Below, piece by piece: positions 23,478-31,278 of a DNA stretch of 37,736 nucleotides. How positions within the stretch are numbered: position 1 is the first letter of the stretch; each line of letters opens with the position of its first letter. Below the pieces are notes generated by a model. The model had not been told where the DNA came from. It did not search any database and was given only the letters and a program-made list of their open reading frames with translations. The stretch is from an uncultured Lachnospiraceae bacterium (lineage in GTDB: Bacteria; Bacillota; Clostridia; Lachnospirales; Lachnospiraceae), in assembly GCA_944381515.1 (NCBI GenBank), contig CALWLM010000153.1, forward strand, positions 1 to 37,736. The letters are read 5' to 3'. The position numbers were made by a program, and so were the translations under genes.

Positions 23478-24785
23478 TTAATGGATCAGATTTCCGATAA
23501 GCTTCAAAATTTCTGTCACACCAGGGATCACTGTCGCCCAGTCAAACATACCGCTCCAACCCACACCGCTGGGGTATTTCATCAGACTGATCGCCCAGAC
23601 CGTGCCAAAGGTCTGAATAAAGGCCAAAATAATACAGCAGATGACGATGGATTTTATTCCGCCATATTTATTGGCCACAACGCCTACGGCACCACCAGTA
23701 AAAAATAAGGGAATAAAACCAGGCAATACCATGATCGGACTGCCAATCAGGTATAAAATTCCAATCGCAAGCACGGTTCCCAGAGTTGTAAATACAAAGC
23801 CCAGGGTCGCCGCGTTGGGCGAAAAGGGAAGGAGTGCTGCAACATCAATGGCCGGAACAGCATTTGGAACTATTTTTTCCTGAATTCCTTTGAATGCCCC
23901 TACAAGCTCACCGCACATCATTCGTACGCCGGTCAGCAAAATAACCATATCCATCGAGAATTCTATACCCAAAGTAATCAGATACAAAATCCAATTTTCC
24001 CCGCCAATCTCTTCAATCCCTGATATCCCCAAAGGTGCCATATAAAGCCCCATAAACAGGGTCATCAAAATCGCTACGGAAGCCACATTATTATTGAATA
24101 TGGACAGCCAGCCAGGAAGATTCAAATTTTCCGCATCGCTCTTTTTGGGATCACCAAACTTTCCCGCAAATTTAGAAAAAAACCACAGGCCAATCTGTTG
24201 ATTGTGACCAATGGTAAATCCTCCTCCATCCGTCACCTTGTCACATACATTCACTGCCAAAGTCGTAGAATAGGCCCAATACAAACCGACCAATATACCG
24301 GCTATAATCATGGAGGCTGTGCTTCCCAGCCCCAGATACGCCACTACCAGCCATAAAATAGCCTGTGAATGAGCCACTCCGCTGTTTCCTGTCAAAAGTA
24401 CCCCTTTCGCTTTCGTATACTTTCCAAAATATACAAGTACAATGTTGACCAGGAATGCAATCAGATATACATAACCGACCAAACCAAACAGATCCCCCAG
24501 AGCTTCCGTTGTCGTGGAACGCATTGCATAAGGGTCCATAATATATCCGGTAATACCAAACGCCTCGCTGACCGCTGTTGTAATCGGCTTAAATGTATTG
24601 GAAAATTGGTTTCCGCCAAAGATTACCATCTGTATACCCACCATTGTGCTGATGGTACCGGTAATCACTTTGACCGGTGGCTTTTTCCCCAATATATAGC
24701 CGATACAAACCAATAAGCCCATCATTACTACCGGCGCCATCAACAGATTATATATGGCATCCAGTATTGCTGACAAAACACCCAT
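23478..24785 (-). CDS. PTS transporter subunit IIC (SgaT/UlaA ascorbate family)
   Basis: The 435-residue membrane protein has about 10-12 hydrophobic segments. It carries the SgaT/UlaA pattern: IVDxx-type helices, MVGIQMVIFGGNQF, NSGVAHSQAILW and GGGFTIGHNQQIG. This family moves L-ascorbate and related sugar acids or sugars while phosphorylating them. GGAGG precedes the ATG. None of the usual ascorbate catabolic genes (ulaG, ulaD, ulaE, ulaF) lie nearby, so a different substrate is likely. The sulfatase and propeller genes upstream suggest a sulfated or acidic sugar, as inference. Confidence 0.85.
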   Translation of the reverse strand: MGVLSAILDAIYNLLMAPVVMMGLLVCIGYILGKKPPVKVITGTISTMVGIQMVIFGGNQFSNTFKPITTAVSEAFGITGYIMDPYAMRSTTTEALGDLFGLVGYVYLIAFLVNIVLVYFGKYTKAKGVLLTGNSGVAHSQAILWLVVAYLGLGSTASMIIAGILVGLYWAYSTTLAVNVCDKVTDGGGFTIGHNQQIGLWFFSKFAGKFGDPKKSDAENLNLPGWLSIFNNNVASVAILMTLFMGLYMAPLGISGIEEIGGENWILYLITLGIEFSMDMVILLTGVRMMCGELVGAFKGIQEKIVPNAVPAIDVAALLPFSPNAATLGFVFTTLGTVLAIGILYLIGSPIMVLPGFIPLFFTGGAVGVVANKYGGIKSIVICCIILAFIQTFGTVWAISLMKYPSGVGWSGMFDWATVIPGVTEILKLIGNLIH

Positions 24786-24868
24786 TTTCTACCTCCATCC
24801 TTTCTTGTAAAATTCCCCCATTGGCAGGCTTGGCTTTCCTCCTTTCTCTTCCCTGCCCCCGTATTTTT

Positions 24869-26029
24869 TCATCTTGGTCCTGTATATTCCAGAATATATA
24901 GGGTCCCATCAAACCGATCCACAATATAAATCAATTCATCGCTGTCTACAAAGACATCATTGGTTTGGATAACAGAACTTCCCTCCGGTTTTGCCGGAAT
25001 AAAATACCCAACTTCCTTCGGTCTGTAAGGATCTTGTATATCAATAATCCTCAGTCCCCCGTTAAAGTATGTAATATATACCAGCTGATCGTCCACCAAT
25101 GATCCCGGCCTGCATTCATGAATATTGTGAGAGCCAAACCTTCCTCCTTTTTCAGCAAAGCCTTCGGATTCCACCTGAATCGTGGCAATGGGAATCGGAT
25201 TGGTTTCTTCACGGATATCTACAATCCATGCCAGTTTTTCCGGTTCTTTGCAGTTGTCGACAAAGGCTTCATCGGTTACAATCATTATCTTTCTCTCCGG
25301 CATAGGAAGCACAGTATGTGTCAAACCGCCAAAGGGAGGACATAAATTACAATGAGACACCATCTTAGGATGATATAGATCCGACACGTCAATAATAGTA
25401 AATCCCCCATCACTCCAGCCCAGGTAAGCACGATTTCCCACTACCATGGCGGGTCCATGAGCCCGGATTTTGCTGCCTGGTTTCCACGTCGGAACCTCTC
25501 CTCCTCCTTTCCACATGCCCGGAAGCCAAAAATTTGAGATCACCTGCGGTGCCTCAGGTCTCTGCATATCAATAATCTGGTAAATACAATCGGTAAACCC
25601 CTCTGGATGAGCTGTAATATGAGCATATTTTCCATCTACAAACCACATCCGGTGTACGCCTCTGCCCCCGGTTTTCATAAAAGATATTTCTTTTGGAGAA
25701 CGCTTGTCAGAAATATCAAAAACCCGCATTCCGGCTGTCCAGGAAAAAATTTTCTTGTCAAGCTGCTCATTGTTGACAATCATAATATCACCGGAAACCT
25801 GAACTTTGTGGGAGTGTGTATTATACGGCGGTTTCACCTTGCTGAGCACGGAGGGCCGCAGCGGATCTTTTACATCCACCAAGGTAACTCCTTCCGATTC
25901 CATGTGTGAAATGTACGCCGTTTTGTTATCCACAATAATTTGTCCGGCTCCTTCCGAGGCCACCTTTGTCTTACTGATCAGCCGAACATTTTTTCTGTGT
26001 TCTCTGTGATCTGCCAAAAAACTGCTCAT
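24869..26029 (-). CDS. LVIVD-repeat seven-bladed beta-propeller protein
   Basis: The 386-residue protein has no signal peptide. It shows seven repeats of a strand pattern ending in a hydrophobic-x-D-I-x-D-P-x-x-P motif: VDVKDPLRP at 51-59, FDISDKRSP at 104-112, IDMQRPEAP at 153-161, IDVSDLYHP at 213-221, VDIREETNP at 270-278, IDIQDPYRP at 329-337, and a last blade near 356-384. Histidines sit at the start of most blades (72/74, 126, 191, 238, 301/304), as if lining the central channel. That resembles metal- or sulfuryl-handling propellers such as selenium-binding protein or aryl-sulfotransferase. The function is unknown. It follows chrA by 12 bases, so it belongs to the sulfatase operon. Confidence 0.75.
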   Translation of the reverse strand: MSSFLADHREHRKNVRLISKTKVASEGAGQIIVDNKTAYISHMESEGVTLVDVKDPLRPSVLSKVKPPYNTHSHKVQVSGDIMIVNNEQLDKKIFSWTAGMRVFDISDKRSPKEISFMKTGGRGVHRMWFVDGKYAHITAHPEGFTDCIYQIIDMQRPEAPQVISNFWLPGMWKGGGEVPTWKPGSKIRAHGPAMVVGNRAYLGWSDGGFTIIDVSDLYHPKMVSHCNLCPPFGGLTHTVLPMPERKIMIVTDEAFVDNCKEPEKLAWIVDIREETNPIPIATIQVESEGFAEKGGRFGSHNIHECRPGSLVDDQLVYITYFNGGLRIIDIQDPYRPKEVGYFIPAKPEGSSVIQTNDVFVDSDELIYIVDRFDGTLYILEYTGPR

Positions 26030-26041
26030 ATTTTCCCTCCC

Positions 26042-26608
26042 TTATGCCATTTTTAACAGGATTCCTATTACCGCCGATGATGCTATATATACAATCGGAT
26101 GCTTTTTTCCCTTCCGGATCAAATAATACAAAATCGTAAAAAGTATAATTCCTTTCCAGTCAAGCAGATCTCTGAAAATATGCGTCTCCTTGTAGAGGTC
26201 TGTGTTAAACAGCGCCACTTTGACTACCTCCAGAAAAGCAGAAACAATCAGAGCTGCAACGGCCGGACGCAGTCCATAAAAAGCTGCCTTGACCCACTCG
26301 TTTTCCATGAACTTATTTAAAATCCGCGCAATCAGGATAATAATGACAACCGACGGGGCAATGACAGCCAGCGTAGCCACCATACCGCCTAAGAGACCGC
26401 CGGTCAGATATCCCACGTACGTCGCCATATTTATTCCGATTGGACCTGGCGTGGATTCGGAAATAGCGATCATATTAATAATATCTTCAGCAGAATACCA
26501 TCCCGTCCTGGCCGATATATCATATAAAAAAGGCAGGGAAGCCAATCCGCCTCCAATGGCAAAAAGCCCGATTTTTAAAAATTCCCGAATTAATTCCAGA
26601 TAAATCAT
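26042..26608 (-). CDS. Short ChrA-family transporter, second subunit
   Basis: The 188-residue membrane protein with the CHR domain carries FAIGGGLASLPFLYD, the SESTPGPIGINMATYVGY motif and about six hydrophobic segments. Short ChrA proteins occur as pairs and act together as a chromate/sulfate-type anion exporter. The ATG at 26608 overlaps the stop of the first chrA gene (ATGA at 26605-26608) and follows AGGGGG. The frame is open further upstream, but only this start fits. In the sulfatase context, sulfate or another anion is a plausible substrate. Confidence 0.88.
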   Translation of the reverse strand: MIYLELIREFLKIGLFAIGGGLASLPFLYDISARTGWYSAEDIINMIAISESTPGPIGINMATYVGYLTGGLLGGMVATLAVIAPSVVIIILIARILNKFMENEWVKAAFYGLRPAVAALIVSAFLEVVKVALFNTDLYKETHIFRDLLDWKGIILFTILYYLIRKGKKHPIVYIASSAVIGILLKMA

Positions 26609-27144
26609 TTCGTTCCCCCTGCTCGCTTTACACAAATTCCAGCTGCTGCCATAACCACCACCGCAAGAATCGGAGAAAGAGAAATAAAAACTACCGCAGC
26701 CAATGTGATCAGAAAAAAGCAACAGGTAATACGATCCACCACACTTTTTTTCCAGAGAGACGCAATGGCTGAAAGTATCAACGCCGCCACGCAGACCTGT
26801 ACGCCGGCCAAAGCATTCTGTACAATTTCAAGGTCCGTAAAGTTATTGATAAAAGCCGCAATAATTGTAATGATAACGTAAGACGGACTGACCACCCCCA
26901 GGGCCGCTGCCAGCGCCCCGGCCGTTCCTTTGACCCTGTATCCGATCAGCGAAGCGGTATTGCTGGCAATAATACCCGGCGTACATTGCGCAACGGCATA
27001 AAAATCCAAAAGCTCCTCATTGGTAATCCATCCCTTTTTTTCTACCGCCTCTTTTTCCAGCATGGGAAGCATGGCATACCCCCCGCCGAATGTCAGTCCC
27101 CCTATTCTCAGAAAAGCGACAAACAATTCCCATAGCACCTTCAT
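26605..27144 (-). CDS. Short ChrA-family transporter, first subunit
   Basis: The 179-residue membrane protein with the CHR domain carries RIGGLTFGGGYAMLPMLE at the start, QCTPGIIASNTASLIGYR and about six hydrophobic segments. It pairs with the next gene. CAGGAGGGACGG precedes the ATG. A promoter with the same -35 palindrome as the sulfatase gene lies just upstream, so the pair can be transcribed from its own start as well as by read-through from the sulfatase gene. Confidence 0.88.
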   Translation of the reverse strand: MKVLWELFVAFLRIGGLTFGGGYAMLPMLEKEAVEKKGWITNEELLDFYAVAQCTPGIIASNTASLIGYRVKGTAGALAAALGVVSPSYVIITIIAAFINNFTDLEIVQNALAGVQVCVAALILSAIASLWKKSVVDRITCCFFLITLAAVVFISLSPILAVVVMAAAGICVKRAGGTK

Positions 27145-27173
27145 ATCCGTCCCTCCTGATCTTTTCTGAGTTT

Positions 27174-27206
27174 AGTTTAGCATATTTATATCTATTTGAA
27201 AAATAT
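27174..27206 (-). promoter_or_regulatory. Promoter with shared -35 palindrome before chrA
   Basis: On the minus strand TTTCAA (27196-27201), a 16-base spacer and TAAACT (27174-27179) form a promoter. The -35 box is embedded in a 15-bp element (27192-27206), which matches the one upstream of the sulfatase gene at 14 of 15 bases. Confidence 0.55.
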
Positions 27207-27232
27207 TGATTGGATATAGAAACTATATAAAT

Positions 27233-28729
27233 TCAATATACTGTTTTTTTAGAGAATCCCAGACGAATAAATTGTTCAGGCGGACTGTCATTTTCTTTCA
27301 TTAGGCGGATCATCGTTTTCACCATTTGCTCCTCAACCGCCGCATCTTGAATGGGATATAACTGACCAGGATCTTTTTCCAAATCAAAAAGAAGCGTTCC
27401 AAATTTTCCTACCTTGTATTTATCCCGTGCTTTTATTTTCAAAACAGGACAGCCTTTGGTAAAAGAAAATGGAGGCACCAGGACAGCCCCTTTCAATTCC
27501 TCCGTCGAAAATCTCTCATTCATGTGCATTGGCATCAAAGTATAATTGTATATTTCCTCTGATTTTTCCGGAACAGGTGCGCGCATATATACATATCTGC
27601 CGTCCGTGATATTTACATGGCCGCTGAACGTGCCGTAAAGAGCATATTTCCGCACAGGCTCATCCCGGTCCAGAACACCTGCCAGGTCCTTTCCCTGAAC
27701 ATCCGGCGGAATAGAACAGCCAAAATAAGAAAGAATCGTCGGAGCCCAGTCGATCATCTGAACCAGCGATTTTCTGACCTCGCCGGCTCTTTGAAAACGA
27801 GGGTCCCAAATAAACAGCGGAGTCGAAGCAATTTCATTGTAATAAGGCATCTGGTTTTTCCCCCAATACCCATGCTCCGCCAAAAGGAATCCATGATCGG
27901 TTCCCACAATCAGCATTGTATCCTTCCACAAATCCAAGCGATCCATCCGATTCAAAATCCGCTGCAAATTATAGTCGCACATTGTCGTTAATGCCTGGTA
28001 TTGCCTGCGGCAGTGCTGCGTTTCTTCTTCCGTCTCTTCCGCTTTTCCTCTGGGCCAGTCAAAATGTTTTCCTGTGTAATCCTCCGGATACAGCTCTATA
28101 TATTTCTGTGGCGCATAAAAAGGTTCATGAGGATCAAAGGTCTCCAGATGCAAAAACCAGTTATCCTGATCTTTATTTTTTTCAATAAACTCGCAGGCAA
28201 GATCAAAGCATTTTGTCTGAGGAAAATCCTTTTCTTCGCAAATATATTTTCGATTTACCCAATCATATCGCCACAGCCCCGATGTCCCGCCGCCGGTTTG
28301 CTTTTGGGGAATCTTGACTACTGGAGGAATTTCCGGATTCTGAACCTGTCCCTTCCAATGATCTCCCTCCTGTCCCCTCACAATTTCCCAGGAAGAATAC
28401 CGATTATGATAAGTTGCTCCTCCGTCTTCCCAATAATGCAGATGGTCGCTGATCAGATGGCAGTAAATTCCGCTCTCCCTGAGAATCTGCGGCATGGAAT
28501 CATCAAACGGTTCCAGAGGCCCCCACTCACGATGAAGGAAATTATACCGTCCGGTATGCAGCTCACGTCTGGCCGGTATACAGGGCATACTCCCTACATA
28601 GCTGTTGTCAAACCGTACGCTATGTTTGGCTAACCGCTGAAACCCAGAGCCAACCGTCCCACATTCCGGTTCATAGGGCGGCAGCAAACGTTTATTCAGA
28701 CTGTCATAGAAAACAAGAATCGCTTTCAT
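27233..28729 (-). CDS. Cytoplasmic sulfatase (formylglycine type)
   Basis: The 498-residue protein is of the alkaline-phosphatase/sulfatase superfamily. The catalytic motif C-x-P-x-R is PCIPARRELHTGR, with Cys50 the residue converted to formylglycine. Metal and substrate motifs include FDPHEPF (199-204), GTDHGFLLAEHGYWGKN (277-292, with Asp278, His279 and Lys291) and a C-terminal substrate domain. The N-terminal metal Asp lies in VFYDSLN instead of the usual paired Asp. There is no signal peptide, so the substrate must enter the cell. No maturase (anSME) gene is in the window. Strong GAGGAGGAGG lies before the ATG. A phosphonate or phosphate monoesterase is a less likely alternative. Confidence 0.85.
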   Translation of the reverse strand: MKAILVFYDSLNKRLLPPYEPECGTVGSGFQRLAKHSVRFDNSYVGSMPCIPARRELHTGRYNFLHREWGPLEPFDDSMPQILRESGIYCHLISDHLHYWEDGGATYHNRYSSWEIVRGQEGDHWKGQVQNPEIPPVVKIPQKQTGGGTSGLWRYDWVNRKYICEEKDFPQTKCFDLACEFIEKNKDQDNWFLHLETFDPHEPFYAPQKYIELYPEDYTGKHFDWPRGKAEETEEETQHCRRQYQALTTMCDYNLQRILNRMDRLDLWKDTMLIVGTDHGFLLAEHGYWGKNQMPYYNEIASTPLFIWDPRFQRAGEVRKSLVQMIDWAPTILSYFGCSIPPDVQGKDLAGVLDRDEPVRKYALYGTFSGHVNITDGRYVYMRAPVPEKSEEIYNYTLMPMHMNERFSTEELKGAVLVPPFSFTKGCPVLKIKARDKYKVGKFGTLLFDLEKDPGQLYPIQDAAVEEQMVKTMIRLMKENDSPPEQFIRLGFSKKTVY

Positions 28730-28779
28730 TTTCCTCCTCCTCTACAAAGCCATATTAACAAACCATACCTTTTGATTGG

Positions 28780-28812
28780 AGTGTACCATGTCTGACAATA
28801 TTTGAAAAATAT
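28780..28812 (-). promoter_or_regulatory. Sulfatase promoter with palindrome at -35
   Basis: On the minus strand TTTCAA (28802-28807), a 16-base spacer and TACACT (28780-28785) form the promoter. The -35 lies in the 15-bp element ATATTTTTCAAATAT (28798-28812), an inverted repeat of 6-bp arms around TTC. It is likely the operator of this regulon. Confidence 0.55.
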
Positions 28813-28818
28813 CACTTT

Positions 28819-28846
28819 TATATGGGAGACATACGATATCCATATA
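28819..28846. promoter_or_regulatory. Inverted repeat in the sulfatase-lysR intergenic region
   Basis: TATATGG (28819-28825) and CCATATA (28840-28846) are perfect 7-bp inverted arms 14 bases apart. They lie between the divergent sulfatase and lysR promoters. This is the usual place for a LysR-type recognition site, which could also bend DNA between the two promoters. Confidence 0.4.
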
Positions 28847-28865
28847 TTCATTCAGTGTTTTGAAA

Positions 28866-28894
28866 TTGATTGTACACAAATGCAATGCTATACT
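28866..28894 (+). promoter_or_regulatory. lysR promoter
   Basis: TTGATT (28866-28871), a 17-base spacer and TATACT (28889-28894) form a good SigmaA promoter, 20 bases before the lysR ATG and its AAGGAGGG site. Confidence 0.65.
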
Positions 28895-28914
28895 GAAAAA
28901 AAAGGAGGGTTCAT

Positions 28915-29823
28915 ATGGACTTGAAACAACTTCAATACTTTATTGCCGTCGTCGAAGAAGAAAATATCAGTGCAGCCGCCCGTAAACTTCATATGTCACA
29001 GCCGCCACTGAGTCACCAGATTAAATTGTTAGAGCAGGAACTGGGAGTCAAGCTCTTGGAAAGAGGTCCCCGCAAAATTATTCTTACCGACGAGGGAAAA
29101 CTTCTCTATAAACGGGCGCATCATATGCTGGAACTGGCTGACACAACAATCAAAGAGCTGGAAGACTGCCGCAGAGGTCACGCCGGAACCCTGCATATTG
29201 GCACAGTTTCCACTTCCGGGGCTGTTATGACAGATGAACGAGTTTTAAATTTTCATCGGGCCTATCCGCACATACGATTTGAGATACATGAGGGAAACAC
29301 CGTAGAGCTGATCGACTGGATTGAGGCAGGCATTATCGAACTTGCGGTTATCCGCACGCCCTTCAAAAGAGAAACACTGAATCAGAAATATTTGGAACCG
29401 GAACCTCTGGTAGCCTTGATGCGCAAAGACTTTGACTGGTGCCCCGATAGACAGGCGATACAAATAAATGAACTGCAGAATCGTCCCCTTATCTATCACC
29501 GCAGATTTGAAAACAGAATTGAAAATGCCTGCCATAAAGCCGGCTTTGAACCTTATATTGTCTGTAAAAGCAATGATGTTCGCACTGCCACGCTATGGTC
29601 AGCTGCCGGCGCAGGAATAGCTCTTGTTCCAAGAATTGCTATCCACTACGCCGGCAGAGATGACATGATCTACAAAGAAATTAATTGTCCTGACTGCATT
29701 TCGCGCTTGTGTATTGTCTGGCAGCACAGCCGATTTCTTTCCTTTGCTGCCCGGACCTTTCTGGATCTCTTTGATGGGACCCAGGAAGATTATCTGCCGG
29801 AGCATGAAGAAGAACAAGGCTAA
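28915..29823 (+). CDS. LysR-family transcriptional regulator
   Basis: The 302-residue protein has the N-terminal LysR helix-turn-helix (LKQLQYFIAVVEEENISAAA, then HMSQPPLSHQIKLLEQELG) and a C-terminal effector-binding domain of two lobes (from about residue 90). It is divergent from the sulfatase operon, the standard LysR arrangement, and probably activates it in response to the imported substrate or its product. AAGGAGGG precedes the ATG. The convergent gcvPB gene ends 27 bases after its stop. Confidence 0.93.
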   Translation: MDLKQLQYFIAVVEEENISAAARKLHMSQPPLSHQIKLLEQELGVKLLERGPRKIILTDEGKLLYKRAHHMLELADTTIKELEDCRRGHAGTLHIGTVSTSGAVMTDERVLNFHRAYPHIRFEIHEGNTVELIDWIEAGIIELAVIRTPFKRETLNQKYLEPEPLVALMRKDFDWCPDRQAIQINELQNRPLIYHRRFENRIENACHKAGFEPYIVCKSNDVRTATLWSAAGAGIALVPRIAIHYAGRDDMIYKEINCPDCISRLCIVWQHSRFLSFAARTFLDLFDGTQEDYLPEHEEEQG

Positions 29824-29850
29824 GCGCCATACCAGTCAATAAAATGTTTT

Positions 29851-31278
29851 TCATCCCCGAACTACTGGATGACGAGCCGCCGTCACCTCGTCAGGCCGCC
29901 CAATGGGGGTGGTCCGAGGGCTGGCATGCAAAGCTTCGGGATCGGTCTGTGCAAGCCGCGCAATCTCCAGAAGGGCGGCCGCCGCCTCATCCAGGGTCTC
30001 CCGGCTCTCGGTCTCCGTAGGCTCAAACATCAGCGCTTCATGGACGATGAGAGGGAAATACATGGTCGGCGGATGGATGCCGTGATCCAGCAGCGCCTTG
30101 GCCACATCCAGAGCCGTCACCCCGTACTTCTCCTTCCAGGATTGCAGACTCACCACAAACTCGTGCATACACAGGCCATCGTAAGCCATGGGATAGGTAT
30201 CTGCCAGCTTTGTCCGCAGATAATTGGCATTGAGAACCGCATTGCGGGCCGCTTCCACAATTCCCTCCCGTCCCAGGGTCAGGATATAAGTCAGAGCCCG
30301 GACCACCACCAGGAAATTGCCGTAGAAAGCCTTTACACTGCCAATGGTCTGTTCCGCTCCGGTCCAGCCGTAGCTCCCATCCTCCTTCTTCTGCACTCTG
30401 GCGCCGGGCAGGAAGGGAGCCAGGGCCTCCGAGCATCCCACAGGTCCGCTGCCGGGACCGCCGCCGCCATGGGGAGTGGCAAAGGTCTTGTGCAGGTTCA
30501 GATGCACTACGTCAAAACCCATGTCTCCGGGACGGGCAATGCCCATGATGGCATTCAGATTGGCGCCGTCGTAATAATTCAGTCCGCCCGCTTCGTGAAC
30601 GATCTTCGTTATTTCCAGAATATTTTCATCAAACATCCCCACTGTATTGGGGTTGGTGAGCATCAGACCGGCTGTGTCCTCTCCCACCGCTTCCCTCAGG
30701 GCCTCCAGGTCTACAGACCCATCGGGAGCGGAAGGCACATTCACCACCGTAAGGCCGGCCATGGCCGCGCTGGCAGGATTGGTGCCGTGGGCCGAATCAG
30801 GAACAATGATCTTGGTCCGCTTCATATCGCCTCGGCTGTGGTGCCAGGCCTTGATCAGCAAAAGTCCCGTAAATTCACCGTGCGCTCCGGCGGCGGGCTG
30901 GAAAGTCATAGCCGACATTCCGGTAATCTCGCAGAGATATTTTTCAGCCAGATATAATACCTCCATGCACCCCTGAGCCGTCTCGGCAGGCTGCAGCGGA
31001 TGAATCTGGGTAAACCCGCTCAGGGCCGCGGCTTCCTCGTCAATCTTCGGATTGTACTTCATCGTGCAGGAGCCCAGAGGGTAAAAGCCGTCGTTGACGC
31101 CGTGCGTCCTGCGGGCCAGAGCCGAATAGTGCCGGCTGATCTCCGTCTCCGACACAGAGGGCATTCCCAGAGGAATCTTCCGGCAATCGGCCTGGGCAGG
31201 CTCTGCCCTCTCCACATCGCAAGGCGGCAGGAGGGACAGCCCTCTTCCTTCTCTTCCCTTTTCTGTAATCAGCTGCAT
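29851..31278 (-). CDS. gcvPB: Glycine dehydrogenase (decarboxylating) subunit 2
   Basis: The 475-residue PLP enzyme is the beta half of the split P-protein. It has SCTMKYNPKI near residue 72, FQPAAGAHGEFTGLL, HGTNPASAAMAG, and the PLP lysine in LNLHKTFATPHGGGGPGSGP. It decarboxylates glycine and passes the aminomethyl group to the lipoyl arm of GcvH. It overlaps gcvPA by 10 bases. It is the last gene of the gcv transcript and meets the convergent lysR gene without a clear terminator. Confidence 0.96.
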   Translation of the reverse strand: MQLITEKGREGRGLSLLPPCDVERAEPAQADCRKIPLGMPSVSETEISRHYSALARRTHGVNDGFYPLGSCTMKYNPKIDEEAAALSGFTQIHPLQPAETAQGCMEVLYLAEKYLCEITGMSAMTFQPAAGAHGEFTGLLLIKAWHHSRGDMKRTKIIVPDSAHGTNPASAAMAGLTVVNVPSAPDGSVDLEALREAVGEDTAGLMLTNPNTVGMFDENILEITKIVHEAGGLNYYDGANLNAIMGIARPGDMGFDVVHLNLHKTFATPHGGGGPGSGPVGCSEALAPFLPGARVQKKEDGSYGWTGAEQTIGSVKAFYGNFLVVVRALTYILTLGREGIVEAARNAVLNANYLRTKLADTYPMAYDGLCMHEFVVSLQSWKEKYGVTALDVAKALLDHGIHPPTMYFPLIVHEALMFEPTETESRETLDEAAAALLEIARLAQTDPEALHASPRTTPIGRPDEVTAARHPVVRG

